The translations under genes were made by a program, and so were the position numbers. Below, piece after piece: positions 39,052 to 48,062 of a stretch of DNA of 64,000 nucleotides; position 1 is the first letter of the stretch; every line of letters begins with the position of its first letter. Source of the stretch: CAZHEV01 sp964531335 [NCBI: uncultured bacterium] (GTDB taxonomy: Bacteria; Eisenbacteria; RBG-16-71-46; CAZHEV01); assembly GCA_964531335.1 (NCBI GenBank), contig CAZHEV010000009.1, positions 62,001 to 126,000 of the forward strand. The letters run 5' to 3'. The notes under the pieces were generated by a model. That model did not search any database and was not told where the DNA came from. It was given only the letters and a program-made list of their open reading frames with translations.

Positions 39052-39261
39052 CTATCGCAGGACCTTCTCCACGTCCGCCGCGTGTTTACCCTTCTCACCC
39101 TGTTGTATATCGAATTCGACTTTGTCGCCTTCGTTCAAGGTGCGAAATCCATCGCCCTTGATAGCGGAGTAGTGAACGAAGATATCCTCACCGCTGTCCT
39201 GGGCTATGAAACCATAACCCTTGGCCTCATTGAACCACTTAACGGTGCCACTGGCTTTCAC
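39052..39261 (-). CDS. Cold-shock domain protein
   Basis: 69 aa, GTG start with AAAGGAGGTG about 10 nt upstream. One OB-fold cold-shock domain with RNP1 KGYGFIAQ and RNP2 DIFVHYSAI. It binds single-stranded RNA/DNA and acts as an RNA chaperone. A promoter about 350 nt upstream gives an unusually long untranslated leader, as in E. coli cspA, which implies post-transcriptional control. Confidence 0.96.
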   Translation of the reverse strand: MKASGTVKWFNEAKGYGFIAQDSGEDIFVHYSAIKGDGFRTLNEGDKVEFDIQQGEKGKHAADVEKVLR

Positions 39262-39620
39262 TTACTCTACACCTCCTTTCACACGGCTGTACTTCTTCCT
39301 CTCATGAGGAACTGCGTTGCGTCCGCTCACACAGACAGATCCGTGTGGGGTAAGATCTCGATTGCACGCTACCCGATTTCAATTCCCTTGATCCTATTCA
39401 GAAGCCTGCGCTTCGGCGAGGACCATCCACTGAAGATGCCGACAACCAATCACCGGACAGCGGATTCGTAAGGTCGCAAGCTACCGGGGAAATGCCTTTA
39501 ACGAGGAAGTACTGCCGATTAAGCCCTCTCTCTACCCAGATGCTTCACCCTCCCGACATGCGAAGATGGGGAGAGCCTTCTCATAACATGAGATTCTATA
39601 ATTTCGCTTACCTTAGTCAA
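39262..39620 (-). promoter_or_regulatory. Promoter and about 325-nt leader of the cold-shock gene
   Basis: Minus strand: -35 TTGACT (39615-39620), 16 nt, -10 TAGAAT (39593-39598), putting the start near 39586 and the GTG at 39261. The intervening DNA looks more AT-rich than its surroundings and has no convincing frame. A short hairpin with CACAC/GTGTG arms lies near 39330-39350. It may be a temperature-responsive leader. The rest up to 39925 holds only the ribosome site GGAGGG of the rightward gene. Confidence 0.55.
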
Positions 39621-39925
39621 GCAAAATCTTCACCTCCCTTCCGCAACGGCACCGCCCGGCGGCATTGCAAACACGTTTGTTTACCATGGTTTCTTCTCCG
39701 CGGCCTCTGCGCCGCGCTCTCCCCGACGGCCGCGCGTACGGCGCAGGGGAAGCGACTTTTTGCGCTTGTGGGAAACCGGCGTCCTATGTAGCCTTTAATC
39801 GGAGACCGAGCATCGGCCGTCACGCCCGCGTCCTCGGCCCCGCGCCCAGAAAGTCCGCGGTCGATCCGCGACGCGTGACCGATCTCGGCCCGCACCTCGG
39901 GACAACGCCGCGTTGGAGGGATATC

Positions 39926-41482
39926 GTGCGAGGACAACCGGGGCACGCCGGACCGCCGCCGGCCGGCAAAAGAATTCTCATTATTCCCGTACTGGCGACC
40001 GCGATCGCGCTGTTCGCCTTCGGACCGTGCCGCCCGCAGGTTTCGGCGGACCGCTTGTCCGCGCTTACCGTCCTCCACACCAATGACCTTCACTCCCACC
40101 TGGCCGAAAGGACCGACGGCGAGGAGCCCGTCGGAGGGCTTCCCCGGATGGCCGGTCTTGTCCGGCACATAAGAGCGACGGAACCTTACGTATTGCTCCT
40201 GGACGCCGGCGACTTTCTTTCCGGCACCCCTTTCTACACCTACTACGGCGGAAGGGCCGAGATAGACTGCATGAATGAAATGTGCTACGACGCCGTCGCG
40301 GTGGGGAATCATGAGCTCGACAAGGGCCCCGACGCCCTGCTCGAGCTCGCCGAAGACGCCGACTTCGCACTCCTGTCCGCCAACCTCACCTGGCGCCGAG
40401 ACGGACAGCTCCTGGTTCAACCCTATCTCTTCTTCGAGACGGACGAGCTGACAATCGCCGTGCTCGGACTCACCACAGCCGGCATCCACGCCCGGGTAAG
40501 ACCCTCCGCGGTGGCGCCGCTCGCGGCCAAGAGCCCGATTGAGACCGCAAGGGAGATCGTGCCGGTCCTTCGCGACCAGGCCCAGGCGGTCATAGTCCTC
40601 TCCCACCTCGGCGTCGAGGAGGACAAGACGCTCGCGTACGAGGTCCCCGGAATAGACCTCATCGTCGGCGGCGACAGCCATGTCTTGCTCGAAGAGCCTA
40701 TCAAGATACAGAACCCGGCCTCCGACGGGCCCACCTACGTCGTACAAGCGGGATGCCACTGCCGCTATCTCGGCCGAGTGGACATGCTCTTCGTGGATGG
40801 AACGCTCATAGACGTGGACTCGCGGGTTATGCCGGTGAGGTCCGTGATTCCGGAGGACCCCAGGCTCGCCAAGATCGTAAACAAGTACTGGAACTCCATG
40901 GAGAAGATGGTGACGAGGGTCGTTGCGCACGCGTCGGCCGAGTTCACCAGGGATCACGACTTGAGAAATGGCGAGTCGGCGCTTGGAAATCTCATAGCCG
41001 ATATCACAAGGGCCGCAACCGGAGCCGACTTCGCCGTCCAGAACGCCGGAGGAATACGCGCCGGCATGGGTCCCGGTCCGATAACGGTGTGGGACGTGTA
41101 CCAGACGCTGCCTTTCGACAACAGGCTCTTGACGCTCGAGATGAGCGGCATGGACGTGGAGACCCTGGTCTCCGACGTCGCGAGGCGGCTCGGAAGAAAC
41201 AGCTTCTGCCAGGTCTCCGGGATCTCCTTCGCCATAGCGGGGGGAAAGGCCCACGACATAAAGATAGGAGGAGAGCCCATAGACAGTACGAAGAAATACA
41301 CCGTCGGCGCCATAGACTACCTCGTCGAAGGTGGCGATCATTACGGCATACTCACCAAGGTCAAGGTCATATCCTCCACAAGCCTGTACCAAAGGGACAT
41401 AGCTGTAGAATATCTCAAGGAGGCCCGGACTCTTAGCCCGCGGATCGAGGGAAGGATCCAGATCATCGAGCCGGAAGGGTGA
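39926..41482 (+). CDS. Exported 5'-nucleotidase / UshA-family protein
   Basis: 518 aa from GTG 39926 (GGAGGG 5 nt upstream). This start places a signal peptide at the N-terminus (IPVLATAIALFAFGPC), possibly a lipobox. The metallophosphatase domain has VLHTNDLHSHL, LDAGDFLSG, VGNHELD, LSHLGVEED and GGDSH for two metals. The 5'-nucleotidase C-terminal domain follows (SALGNLIADI, QNAGGIRAG, LPFDNRLLTLEMSG). It would hydrolyse nucleotides or UDP-sugars in the periplasm. Longer in-frame starts give a non-hydrophobic leader and are rejected. Confidence 0.9.
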   Translation: MRGQPGHAGPPPAGKRILIIPVLATAIALFAFGPCRPQVSADRLSALTVLHTNDLHSHLAERTDGEEPVGGLPRMAGLVRHIRATEPYVLLLDAGDFLSGTPFYTYYGGRAEIDCMNEMCYDAVAVGNHELDKGPDALLELAEDADFALLSANLTWRRDGQLLVQPYLFFETDELTIAVLGLTTAGIHARVRPSAVAPLAAKSPIETAREIVPVLRDQAQAVIVLSHLGVEEDKTLAYEVPGIDLIVGGDSHVLLEEPIKIQNPASDGPTYVVQAGCHCRYLGRVDMLFVDGTLIDVDSRVMPVRSVIPEDPRLAKIVNKYWNSMEKMVTRVVAHASAEFTRDHDLRNGESALGNLIADITRAATGADFAVQNAGGIRAGMGPGPITVWDVYQTLPFDNRLLTLEMSGMDVETLVSDVARRLGRNSFCQVSGISFAIAGGKAHDIKIGGEPIDSTKKYTVGAIDYLVEGGDHYGILTKVKVISSTSLYQRDIAVEYLKEARTLSPRIEGRIQIIEPEG

Positions 41483-41943
41483 GCCGTTCGCCGCGCCGGG
41501 CCCTTCCCCACATCATCATCACCCCGATGGGATCCGTTCCATCCCCGCCGCGGCGCGACCCACCCCGTGCCTCGCGTCTCAAATTTCGAAGCCTCCATCG
41601 ATGGAGCTCCGGGGCCGGCGGCGCGACCACCGGCGCTGGGAGTTTAAGCAAGGCGCGTGCCTTCATGCGATGCCGGCACCCTGCCCCCAAACCGGCCCGG
41701 GAGGGCGGCCCGCGCCCGTGGAGCGATGCACCGCCGCGCCGGCCGCATCCAAAGTGGCGTCACGGAACGGCCGTTTTCGTCGTCTCGGCGACGAAGTCTC
41801 CCCGGGTCCGGAGCGCGTCCCACCGCTCGGCTTGACCCGGGATCGCCCCGCGACTAGAATGAGCATGAGACCTTCCAAGCCCCTGTCCGCCGTCGCGCGG
41901 GCGGGAGACAGCACAGCCATCTATCACGGGTCCTTCGACATAA
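41483..41943 (+). promoter_or_regulatory. guaA upstream region with sigma70 promoter
   Basis: 460 nt with no gene. The promoter is -35 TTGACC (41832-41837), exactly 17 nt, -10 TAGAAT (41855-41860), giving a leader of about 77 nt before guaA. No guanine riboswitch-like motif was recognised in that short leader. Confidence 0.75.
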
Positions 41944-43803
41944 ATGAGCGAGCAAACGGGGAAAGGCATAGCGATCCTTGATTTCGGATCACAGTACACG
42001 CACCTCATCGGACGGCGTGTTAGGAGCCTCGGCGTCCAGGCGGACCTGCTCTCGCCCGACGTCTCCGCGGAAGACCTCGCCGGCTATGAGGGAATTATTC
42101 TCTCCGGGGGGCCGGCCACGGTAAGGGCGGCGGGGGCGCCCAGGCCGGATCGAAGGGTCTTCGAAGCAGGCGTGCCGGTGCTCGGCCTATGCTACGGACA
42201 TCAGCTCATAGTGGACATGCTGGGCGGCGACGTCCGGAAGAGCAGCAGGAGGGAGTACGGAAAGGCGACCCTGAGGATAGTCGAGCACGACATGATCTTC
42301 GGCGGTCTGGCCGAAGACGAGACGGTATGGATGAGCCACGGCGATCTCGTGGAAAGGCTTCCCTCGGGTTTCAGCGTGCTGGGCGTAACCCCCGACTGCC
42401 CCACCGCGGCAATAGGCGACACAGAGCGAAACCTCTACGGTCTCCAGTTCCATCCGGAGGTGCACCACACCCCCAGGGGGGTGGAGATTCTTCGCAACTT
42501 CGTCTCGGGAGCGTGCGGCTGCGAGCCCCGAATCCCCACCAGCCCTTCCGTCGAGAACCTGCTCGAACAAATACGCGCCGAGGTCGGCGACAAGAACGTG
42601 TTCCTTTTCGTGAGCGGCGGCGTCGACTCCACGGTCGCCTTCGTCCTTCTTACCAAGGCCCTGGGTCCCGACCGCGTCTACGGATTGCACATAGACAACG
42701 GGTTCCTGCGCATTGGCGAGATGGAGAAGGTGAAAAGCTACATGCGCTCCTTCGGGCTCGACAACTTCAACCAGCTTGACGCCTCGTCGCGATTCCACGA
42801 TGCCGTCCGCGGGCTGACCGACCCCGAGGAAAAAAGGAAGGCCGTAGCCAGGACCTTCATCGAGATAAAGGACGAGGTCTACGGCGACTTGGGATTGCAG
42901 CCGGATAGCTGGCTTCTCGGCCAGGGGACCATATACCCGGACCTCATAACCAGCGGAGTGACCAAGAACTCCGACATAATAAAGACGCACCACAACTCGC
43001 TTCTCGACGAGAGGGAGACCCTCTCCCTGGCGGAGCCCATGAAGGACCTGTACAAGGACGAGGTGCGTGAGATCGGCCGCAAGCTGGGGCTGCCGGACGA
43101 GTTTCTCTGGAAGGAGCCGTTTCCGGGGCCCGGCAACTGCGTCCGGATTCTCGGCGAGATTACGCCGGCCAAGCTGGAGCTGCAGGCGAAGGTGGACGCC
43201 ATAGTCGATGGTTGCCTTCGCGGAACCAGGTGGTATTCGGAGCTGTGGCACAAGTTTCCCGTTCTGGGAGTGGTGAGCGAGTTGGGAGAAGAGCCCGAGC
43301 TCAACGGCCGGGTGGTGGGCCGAACCGACCCCAGGCGCGGGGAAGCGGCCGAGCACGCGCAGCGAATACTGGACCAGACGCTCGACCGGCTCAACCCGCG
43401 CCCGGCCGTCGCGAAGGCGGTGGTCCTCCCGCTGAGGAGCGTCGGGATCAAGGGCGACGCGAAAGCCTACGAGCACCCCTTGTGCCTCGTCCTGAGGGAC
43501 GAAAGCGACTGGGTCAAGATCCCGGACGATCTGACCGAGGCCGCCAGCACCCGGATAACCAACCAGGTGGACGGCGTGAACAGGGTAGTCTACGACATCA
43601 CGGAGAGATCCCCCGAGGGGCCCTGGGACAAGCTGATCTTCCTCAGGATGCTCGTGAGCACGGACACCATGACCGCGGATTGGGCGCGTCTCGAGGAGGC
43701 CAAGCTCCGTGAGATAGGCCGCGCGGTATGCGCCCTGGAGGACGTGGACAGGGTGATGCTGGATATCACTCAAAAGCCTCCGGGCATGATGGAATGGGAG
43801 TGA
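41944..43803 (+). CDS. guaA: GMP synthase, long form
   Basis: 619 aa against about 515-525 for typical bacterial GuaA. It aminates XMP to GMP using glutamine and ATP. Glutaminase domain: CYGHQL with the nucleophile Cys, and FHPEVHHTPRG. ATP-pyrophosphatase: SGGVDSTVAF; then TIYPDLITSG, TKNSDIIKTHHN and FPGPGNCVRI. About 95 extra residues lie in the C-terminal dimerisation half (about 405-560), like the eukaryote-type enzyme. The standard end PPGMMEWE is kept. It is probably monomeric or an alternative oligomer. guaB is unlinked. Confidence 0.95.
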   Translation: MSEQTGKGIAILDFGSQYTHLIGRRVRSLGVQADLLSPDVSAEDLAGYEGIILSGGPATVRAAGAPRPDRRVFEAGVPVLGLCYGHQLIVDMLGGDVRKSSRREYGKATLRIVEHDMIFGGLAEDETVWMSHGDLVERLPSGFSVLGVTPDCPTAAIGDTERNLYGLQFHPEVHHTPRGVEILRNFVSGACGCEPRIPTSPSVENLLEQIRAEVGDKNVFLFVSGGVDSTVAFVLLTKALGPDRVYGLHIDNGFLRIGEMEKVKSYMRSFGLDNFNQLDASSRFHDAVRGLTDPEEKRKAVARTFIEIKDEVYGDLGLQPDSWLLGQGTIYPDLITSGVTKNSDIIKTHHNSLLDERETLSLAEPMKDLYKDEVREIGRKLGLPDEFLWKEPFPGPGNCVRILGEITPAKLELQAKVDAIVDGCLRGTRWYSELWHKFPVLGVVSELGEEPELNGRVVGRTDPRRGEAAEHAQRILDQTLDRLNPRPAVAKAVVLPLRSVGIKGDAKAYEHPLCLVLRDESDWVKIPDDLTEAASTRITNQVDGVNRVVYDITERSPEGPWDKLIFLRMLVSTDTMTADWARLEEAKLREIGRAVCALEDVDRVMLDITQKPPGMMEWE

Positions 43804-43960
43804 TTCCCGCAGCCGACAACCTCCAATCTTGCAATAAATAGCAGCCTTCGACCTAAGATCGAGCTTCTTCCCGCGCGACCTTTCTCACTCCAGAACAGCA
43901 CGTTGCGGGCCGATTCTTTATAAGTCACGAACCATAGCGCCCGGCCGGGCCGACAAACGC

Positions 43961-43979
43961 CTCCCGTGATCGACGGGAG
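43961..43979 (+). promoter_or_regulatory. Hairpin covering the ribosome site of the HEAT-repeat gene
   Basis: CTCCCGT (43961-43967) / ACGGGAG (43973-43979), 5-nt loop. The GGGAG in the 3' arm is the only ribosome-site-like sequence before ATG 43993, so folding would hide it. Sequence from 43804 to 43960 shows no gene. Confidence 0.4.
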
Positions 43980-43992
43980 CGAGCAGTGATGG

Positions 43993-46134
43993 ATGAACTC
44001 ACAGAAGACAGGGACAGCTCCCCCCGAACAGCTGACCGAAGCGGTCAAGCGGCTATACCTCTCGCTGCGCACTCGCGCCTTCTATCCGAAAGGCCACGGC
44101 GCGGTAACGGCCTCGCTGGCGAAGCTCAAACAGTCCCTCGACGCCCTTCTGAAAGAGAGATCCGAGATCACCATAGTCGGGACGGGCCGGGAGCTCGTCT
44201 TTGAAGGACTTCCCTTCGCAAAAGGCAACAAGCTCGCCGGAAGCCTGGCCCGCCATCTTAAGACGCGGAACATATCCAGCGTTACGTTCAGGTCCGGGAT
44301 TACGGAGAAGGAGCTGGCCGAGCTGACCGAGGCGTTGTCCGAAAGCTCGGACGAGCCGGCCTCGAACGAGTCGCCCATGTTTGAAAGGGACGCCCGCACC
44401 GGGCGCGTCACCCTGACACGCATAAGGTATGGCGCGCTCATCAGACACGTTCGCGCCGAAGACGGCGCCGGCCCGTCTGGCGAGGACGCGGGGGAGACAT
44501 GGGGCTCCATAGTCATGCAAGACGTAGGGTACGGGGAAGCGGACCGCCCCCGCCGCGTCCCGGAGCAGGCGCGAAGGGCCCGGAGCGTGAAGCTGGTAGT
44601 TGAGGCGCTGGAGAACATGGATCCGCGGATAGCGAGCAGGCTCCCCGCGGAACAGGGCGGAGGCGATTTCGAAAGCCTGGAAGATCTGGTCGATATGATC
44701 GCCGAGAAGATCGATTCCGGCGCAGGGCCTGAGCTGCTGGCGGCACTGTTCCGCTCTCAAAACGACGACTATAGCAGGCTCTCTTCGGTATTCAATCGCG
44801 TGGCCGGAGCTGAGAAACGAAGGCCGAGACTGATGGAGGCCGTCCGCCAGAAGGCGGCGGACCGGTCCGATCGAGACGAGGAATCGGTCGCGGCCCTCTG
44901 GTCCGCCGTCCAGGACCTCGTGATCTCCGAAAGCAAAGAGAGGTTCGTCGGGTCCGACTACGGGTCCATGCTGGAGGAGATGGTGGAAAAGCCGGAAGCT
45001 CCCGAGGGGGGTCCTGACTGCGAGGGGGATCATCTGGCGGCGCTGAGAGGGAGCCTGGATCCAGAAGCCATGCCCGCGACAAGAGCTCGCTTCCTGACCG
45101 ACCTGGCCGGTTTTCACGAAGGCGCGCCGGAGCTGGAAATGACCCTCCAGAAGCTGGATTCGACTTGTTCCCTGCTGTGCGAGGAGAAAGATTTCGGGAC
45201 CGTCGTCGAAGTCTGCTCCGATCTCGCCTGCCACGCCGCCGATCTGCGCGGCCCGGACAAGGAGGAAAGAAGAGGTCTCCTGCTTCGTTGTCTGCGATCC
45301 ATCCTGGGCAAAGGGGTCGCCGTGCGGGTTCTCTCCGAGCTCACCGGAAGCGGTTGCGACTCAAGGCTTCGAGCCGTCCTCGAAGCCTCAGGCCCTGAGA
45401 TGCCAGGGGACGTTTGCGCTTTCGCGTGCTCGGACGAGCGCGCCCTCGGGAACAAACTGATCGCCGACTACATAGGCGGCCATCCCGACCAAGCGGCGGA
45501 GGCTTTCGGGGGGATGCTCGCCGACTGCCCCGCCCCTCACGCCCGAAGAGCCCTCCTCGTTCTATCCTCGTTGAGGACACGGCCCGCCGTGGAGGTCATC
45601 CGCTCGGCTCTGGAGCGCAGCGAGGACGGCGTAAAGGTCGAGGCGGTGAAGGCCCTCGGAAAGATCGGGACGAAGGAAGCCGTGGACGCGCTCGACTCAC
45701 TTCTGTCCGGCGGCGACCCGAACCTGGCCCGCCTGGCCGCCGGCTGCCTTGGCGAATCGGCCTCGCCGGAGTCGGCCGCCGTTCTCATTAGACATCTGGA
45801 GAGGCTCGACTTTTTCGGCAAGAGGATACGTGAAGCGCGCCACGTGGCGGAGGCCCTGGGCAAGTCCGGCGACAACGCGGCGGTGCCCCAACTGGAAAGG
45901 ACGCTCAGAAGGACGCTCCTCGTCGATTCCAACTGCAAGAGAACGCTGAGGGAGGCGGCGGCGCGCTCGCTGCGCAGGATCGGAGGCGAAGAAGCTCTCG
46001 CCGCGCTCAGGCGAGGCGCGTCGTGCAGGAACAGGCAGGTGCGCGAGATATGCTCCCTCGCGCTCGAGCGCTCGGATATGCGCTCGCCCAGGACGAAGGG
46101 GCGAGTCGCGGCGGCGAAAGGGGACGTGGATTGA
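43993..46134 (+). CDS. HEAT-repeat protein with FYPxGH N-terminal domain
   Basis: 713 aa, no signal or membrane helix. Residues 1-115 form a domain with FYPKGH (30-35), a short central strand motif (EITIVGTGRELVFEG) and NISSVTFRSGITEKEL (93-108). The same domain opens the next gene. The middle is helical and acidic. The C-terminal third (about 490-690) has HEAT-like repeats, for example VKVEAVKALGKIGTKEAVDAL and ARLAAGCLGESASPESAAVL, ending in a basic tail. Such repeats are protein-binding scaffolds. The stop overlaps the TTG start of the HD-GYP gene, so the two products are coupled and probably form a complex. Function unknown. Confidence 0.85.
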   Translation: MNSQKTGTAPPEQLTEAVKRLYLSLRTRAFYPKGHGAVTASLAKLKQSLDALLKERSEITIVGTGRELVFEGLPFAKGNKLAGSLARHLKTRNISSVTFRSGITEKELAELTEALSESSDEPASNESPMFERDARTGRVTLTRIRYGALIRHVRAEDGAGPSGEDAGETWGSIVMQDVGYGEADRPRRVPEQARRARSVKLVVEALENMDPRIASRLPAEQGGGDFESLEDLVDMIAEKIDSGAGPELLAALFRSQNDDYSRLSSVFNRVAGAEKRRPRLMEAVRQKAADRSDRDEESVAALWSAVQDLVISESKERFVGSDYGSMLEEMVEKPEAPEGGPDCEGDHLAALRGSLDPEAMPATRARFLTDLAGFHEGAPELEMTLQKLDSTCSLLCEEKDFGTVVEVCSDLACHAADLRGPDKEERRGLLLRCLRSILGKGVAVRVLSELTGSGCDSRLRAVLEASGPEMPGDVCAFACSDERALGNKLIADYIGGHPDQAAEAFGGMLADCPAPHARRALLVLSSLRTRPAVEVIRSALERSEDGVKVEAVKALGKIGTKEAVDALDSLLSGGDPNLARLAAGCLGESASPESAAVLIRHLERLDFFGKRIREARHVAEALGKSGDNAAVPQLERTLRRTLLVDSNCKRTLREAAARSLRRIGGEEALAALRRGASCRNRQVREICSLALERSDMRSPRTKGRVAAAKGDVD

Positions 46135-47543
46135 CAAGGAACGGTGACGCGGCCGAGGTCCTGAACCCCTCCGAGGTGAAGCTCGCGGAGGACCTCCTCA
46201 GGTACATCGCCGCGGCGATACGAAATATACTCTTCTATCCCCCCGGACATCGCGTTCTCGAGACCTCGATAAGCACCGCCCACAACGCCGCCGCGTCACT
46301 CATGGAGGGAAGGGACGAGATCCACATCGGGGCGCTCGGCGACGAGTGGATCGTAAACAACACGCTCCTGCACAACGCCGGATCCATAGCCGTCGATCTG
46401 AGGGAGCGCATGCGGGCGAGGACCCTCACCTCGATAACCTTGGAGAGGGGATCTACGGAGAGGGACCTCGAGGCGTTGGCCAGGGTGCTGATAGAAGACC
46501 CCAGGTCGGTGAAAGAGAGAGGAGCCTCGGCGTTCCTTCGAAGCCTCGGCTGCTCCTCCGTCGCGGTGGGCAGGGTGACAGCATCGCCCGTGACCGGCGA
46601 GCCGGAGCCCTGTCCCGCCCCGTTCTCTCCGGACGACGTGCCGCCGGAGCTTCTGAGGTCCTCCGCTTCGGCGATCGCCGAGCTGTACACCGAAGCCGTC
46701 GAGGGATCGACCGACCTGCGGCGCGCGAGGGCTATGCTCTCCGACATAACCGACCTCGTAGATTCCAGGCAGGCCAATCTCGAGGCCCTGCTGAACATGA
46801 AGAGCCACGACGACTACACGTATACGCACATCGTGAACGTGTGCGTTCTAACGCTGGCCCAGGCCCGCGGACTGAATCTGGGCGAGGAGATGCTGGACGA
46901 CGTGGGCCTGGCGGCCCTGATGCACGACGTCGGCAAGCAGCGCGTGCCGGCGGAAATCATCAGGAAGCCCTCGCGGCTCACTCCCAAGGAATTTGAGATA
47001 ATGCAGAAGCACACGATCTACGGCGCGGAGATGCTGGAGTCAATGCCGGGTGCGCCGGACCTTGCCGCGATGGTGGCTTTCGAGCATCACCTGCGATACG
47101 ACTGCGGCGGCTATCCGAAGATCGGCCGGAGGCGCGATCTGAACCTGTGCACCTATCTCACCATGATCTCCGACGCTTTCGACGCAATGCGGACGCTGCG
47201 GCCCTACTCGAGGATGCTAACCCAACAGGAGGTGGCGATCCGGATGGACGCCGACATCGGGACCCACTTCGAGCCCCTGCTCCTGTGGAGATTCCTGCGG
47301 ATGCTGGACCCGTTCCCGGTCGGATCGAGCGTCAAGCTGAGCACGGGCGAGGAGGGGGTGGTCGTGGGCCGGACGTCCCTGGACTACATGAAGCCCGTTG
47401 TAAAGGTCACGGCCGGCGCCTCCGGCGGACCGATCGAGGAGGGCGAGGAGATAGACCTCGCCGCGCCGGGGACGCGCCCTCCCACAGCCGTCGCCGTCGC
47501 CGCCGGATGCCCGGGCGGCGGGGATCAATCGGAGGCGGCCTAG
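46131..47543 (+). CDS. HD-GYP phosphodiesterase with FYPxGH N-terminal domain
   Basis: 470 aa from TTG 46131, overlapping the upstream stop (TTGA) with AAGGGGA 6 nt before; longer in-frame starts lie deep in the HEAT gene. Residues 15-125 repeat the domain of the preceding protein (FYPPGH 35-40, DEIHIGALGDEWIVNN, LTSITLERGSTERDL). The HD-GYP domain (about 215-410) looks catalytically complete: YTHIVNVCVLT, MHDVGKQRVP, HTIYGAEMLE, FEHHLRYDCGGYP, ISDAFDAM. It likely degrades cyclic di-GMP to GMP or pGpG. The C-terminal 60 residues look like a small beta domain followed by a Gly/Ala tail. Confidence 0.92.
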   Translation: MTRNGDAAEVLNPSEVKLAEDLLRYIAAAIRNILFYPPGHRVLETSISTAHNAAASLMEGRDEIHIGALGDEWIVNNTLLHNAGSIAVDLRERMRARTLTSITLERGSTERDLEALARVLIEDPRSVKERGASAFLRSLGCSSVAVGRVTASPVTGEPEPCPAPFSPDDVPPELLRSSASAIAELYTEAVEGSTDLRRARAMLSDITDLVDSRQANLEALLNMKSHDDYTYTHIVNVCVLTLAQARGLNLGEEMLDDVGLAALMHDVGKQRVPAEIIRKPSRLTPKEFEIMQKHTIYGAEMLESMPGAPDLAAMVAFEHHLRYDCGGYPKIGRRRDLNLCTYLTMISDAFDAMRTLRPYSRMLTQQEVAIRMDADIGTHFEPLLLWRFLRMLDPFPVGSSVKLSTGEEGVVVGRTSLDYMKPVVKVTAGASGGPIEEGEEIDLAAPGTRPPTAVAVAAGCPGGGDQSEAA

Positions 47544-48043
47544 TACCTTGAGCCGAGCGCGTCGGCCATGTCGTCCACCAGTCTCTCCAGGACGTTCATC
47601 GTAAGATCCGCTGAAACGCCGACTCTCCCCGGAGCGCCGTCGATGCTCTTGTATCTGCGGAGAACCGCCGTGGAACCCCCGTGCAACATCAACTCGTAAA
47701 AGTGCCGTTCGCCGTTGGAATGAAGCGGCTCGGAGCTTCTCATTTGGAGGATGCTGTCCTCACGATCGAACTCCACGACCCTGAACCGCTCGGTCAGGTA
47801 GCTTATCTTTCTGTTGATGGCGGCCGCCTGAGCCGCCATGGCGCCGCCCATGTCGGCGGGACCGGGCGCCGGGCTGTCTTTCCGGACTTCTACCATATCG
47901 CAAAGAACCGCCAGCTTGCCGACCTCAGTCGCGCGCAGCTTCGCTTTGTACCCGTCCTCCCGGACTTCGATCGTACGGACGCCGCCGCCCTCCAATCCCC
48001 GTATATCCTCGAGCCCATCGCTCAATTTCTTTCCGAGTCCCAC
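47540..48043 (-). CDS. Hypothetical protein, fourth gene of the prkA operon
   Basis: 167 aa, GTG start with GGAGGAGG about 7 nt upstream. It starts 19 nt after the spoVR stop, so it shares the transcript. Mixed alpha/beta, cytosolic. An N-terminal amphipathic helix (GKKLSDGLEDIRGLEG), a beta-rich body and a helical end (LTMNVLERLVDDMADALG). I do not recognise it. It overlaps the convergent HD-GYP stop by 4 nt. It may be a partner of the PrkA/YeaH/SpoVR stress system specific to this lineage. Confidence 0.78.
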   Translation of the reverse strand: MGLGKKLSDGLEDIRGLEGGGVRTIEVREDGYKAKLRATEVGKLAVLCDMVEVRKDSPAPGPADMGGAMAAQAAAINRKISYLTERFRVVEFDREDSILQMRSSEPLHSNGERHFYELMLHGGSTAVLRRYKSIDGAPGRVGVSADLTMNVLERLVDDMADALGSRY

Positions 48044-48062
48044 TTGAACCTCCTCCTATGCG

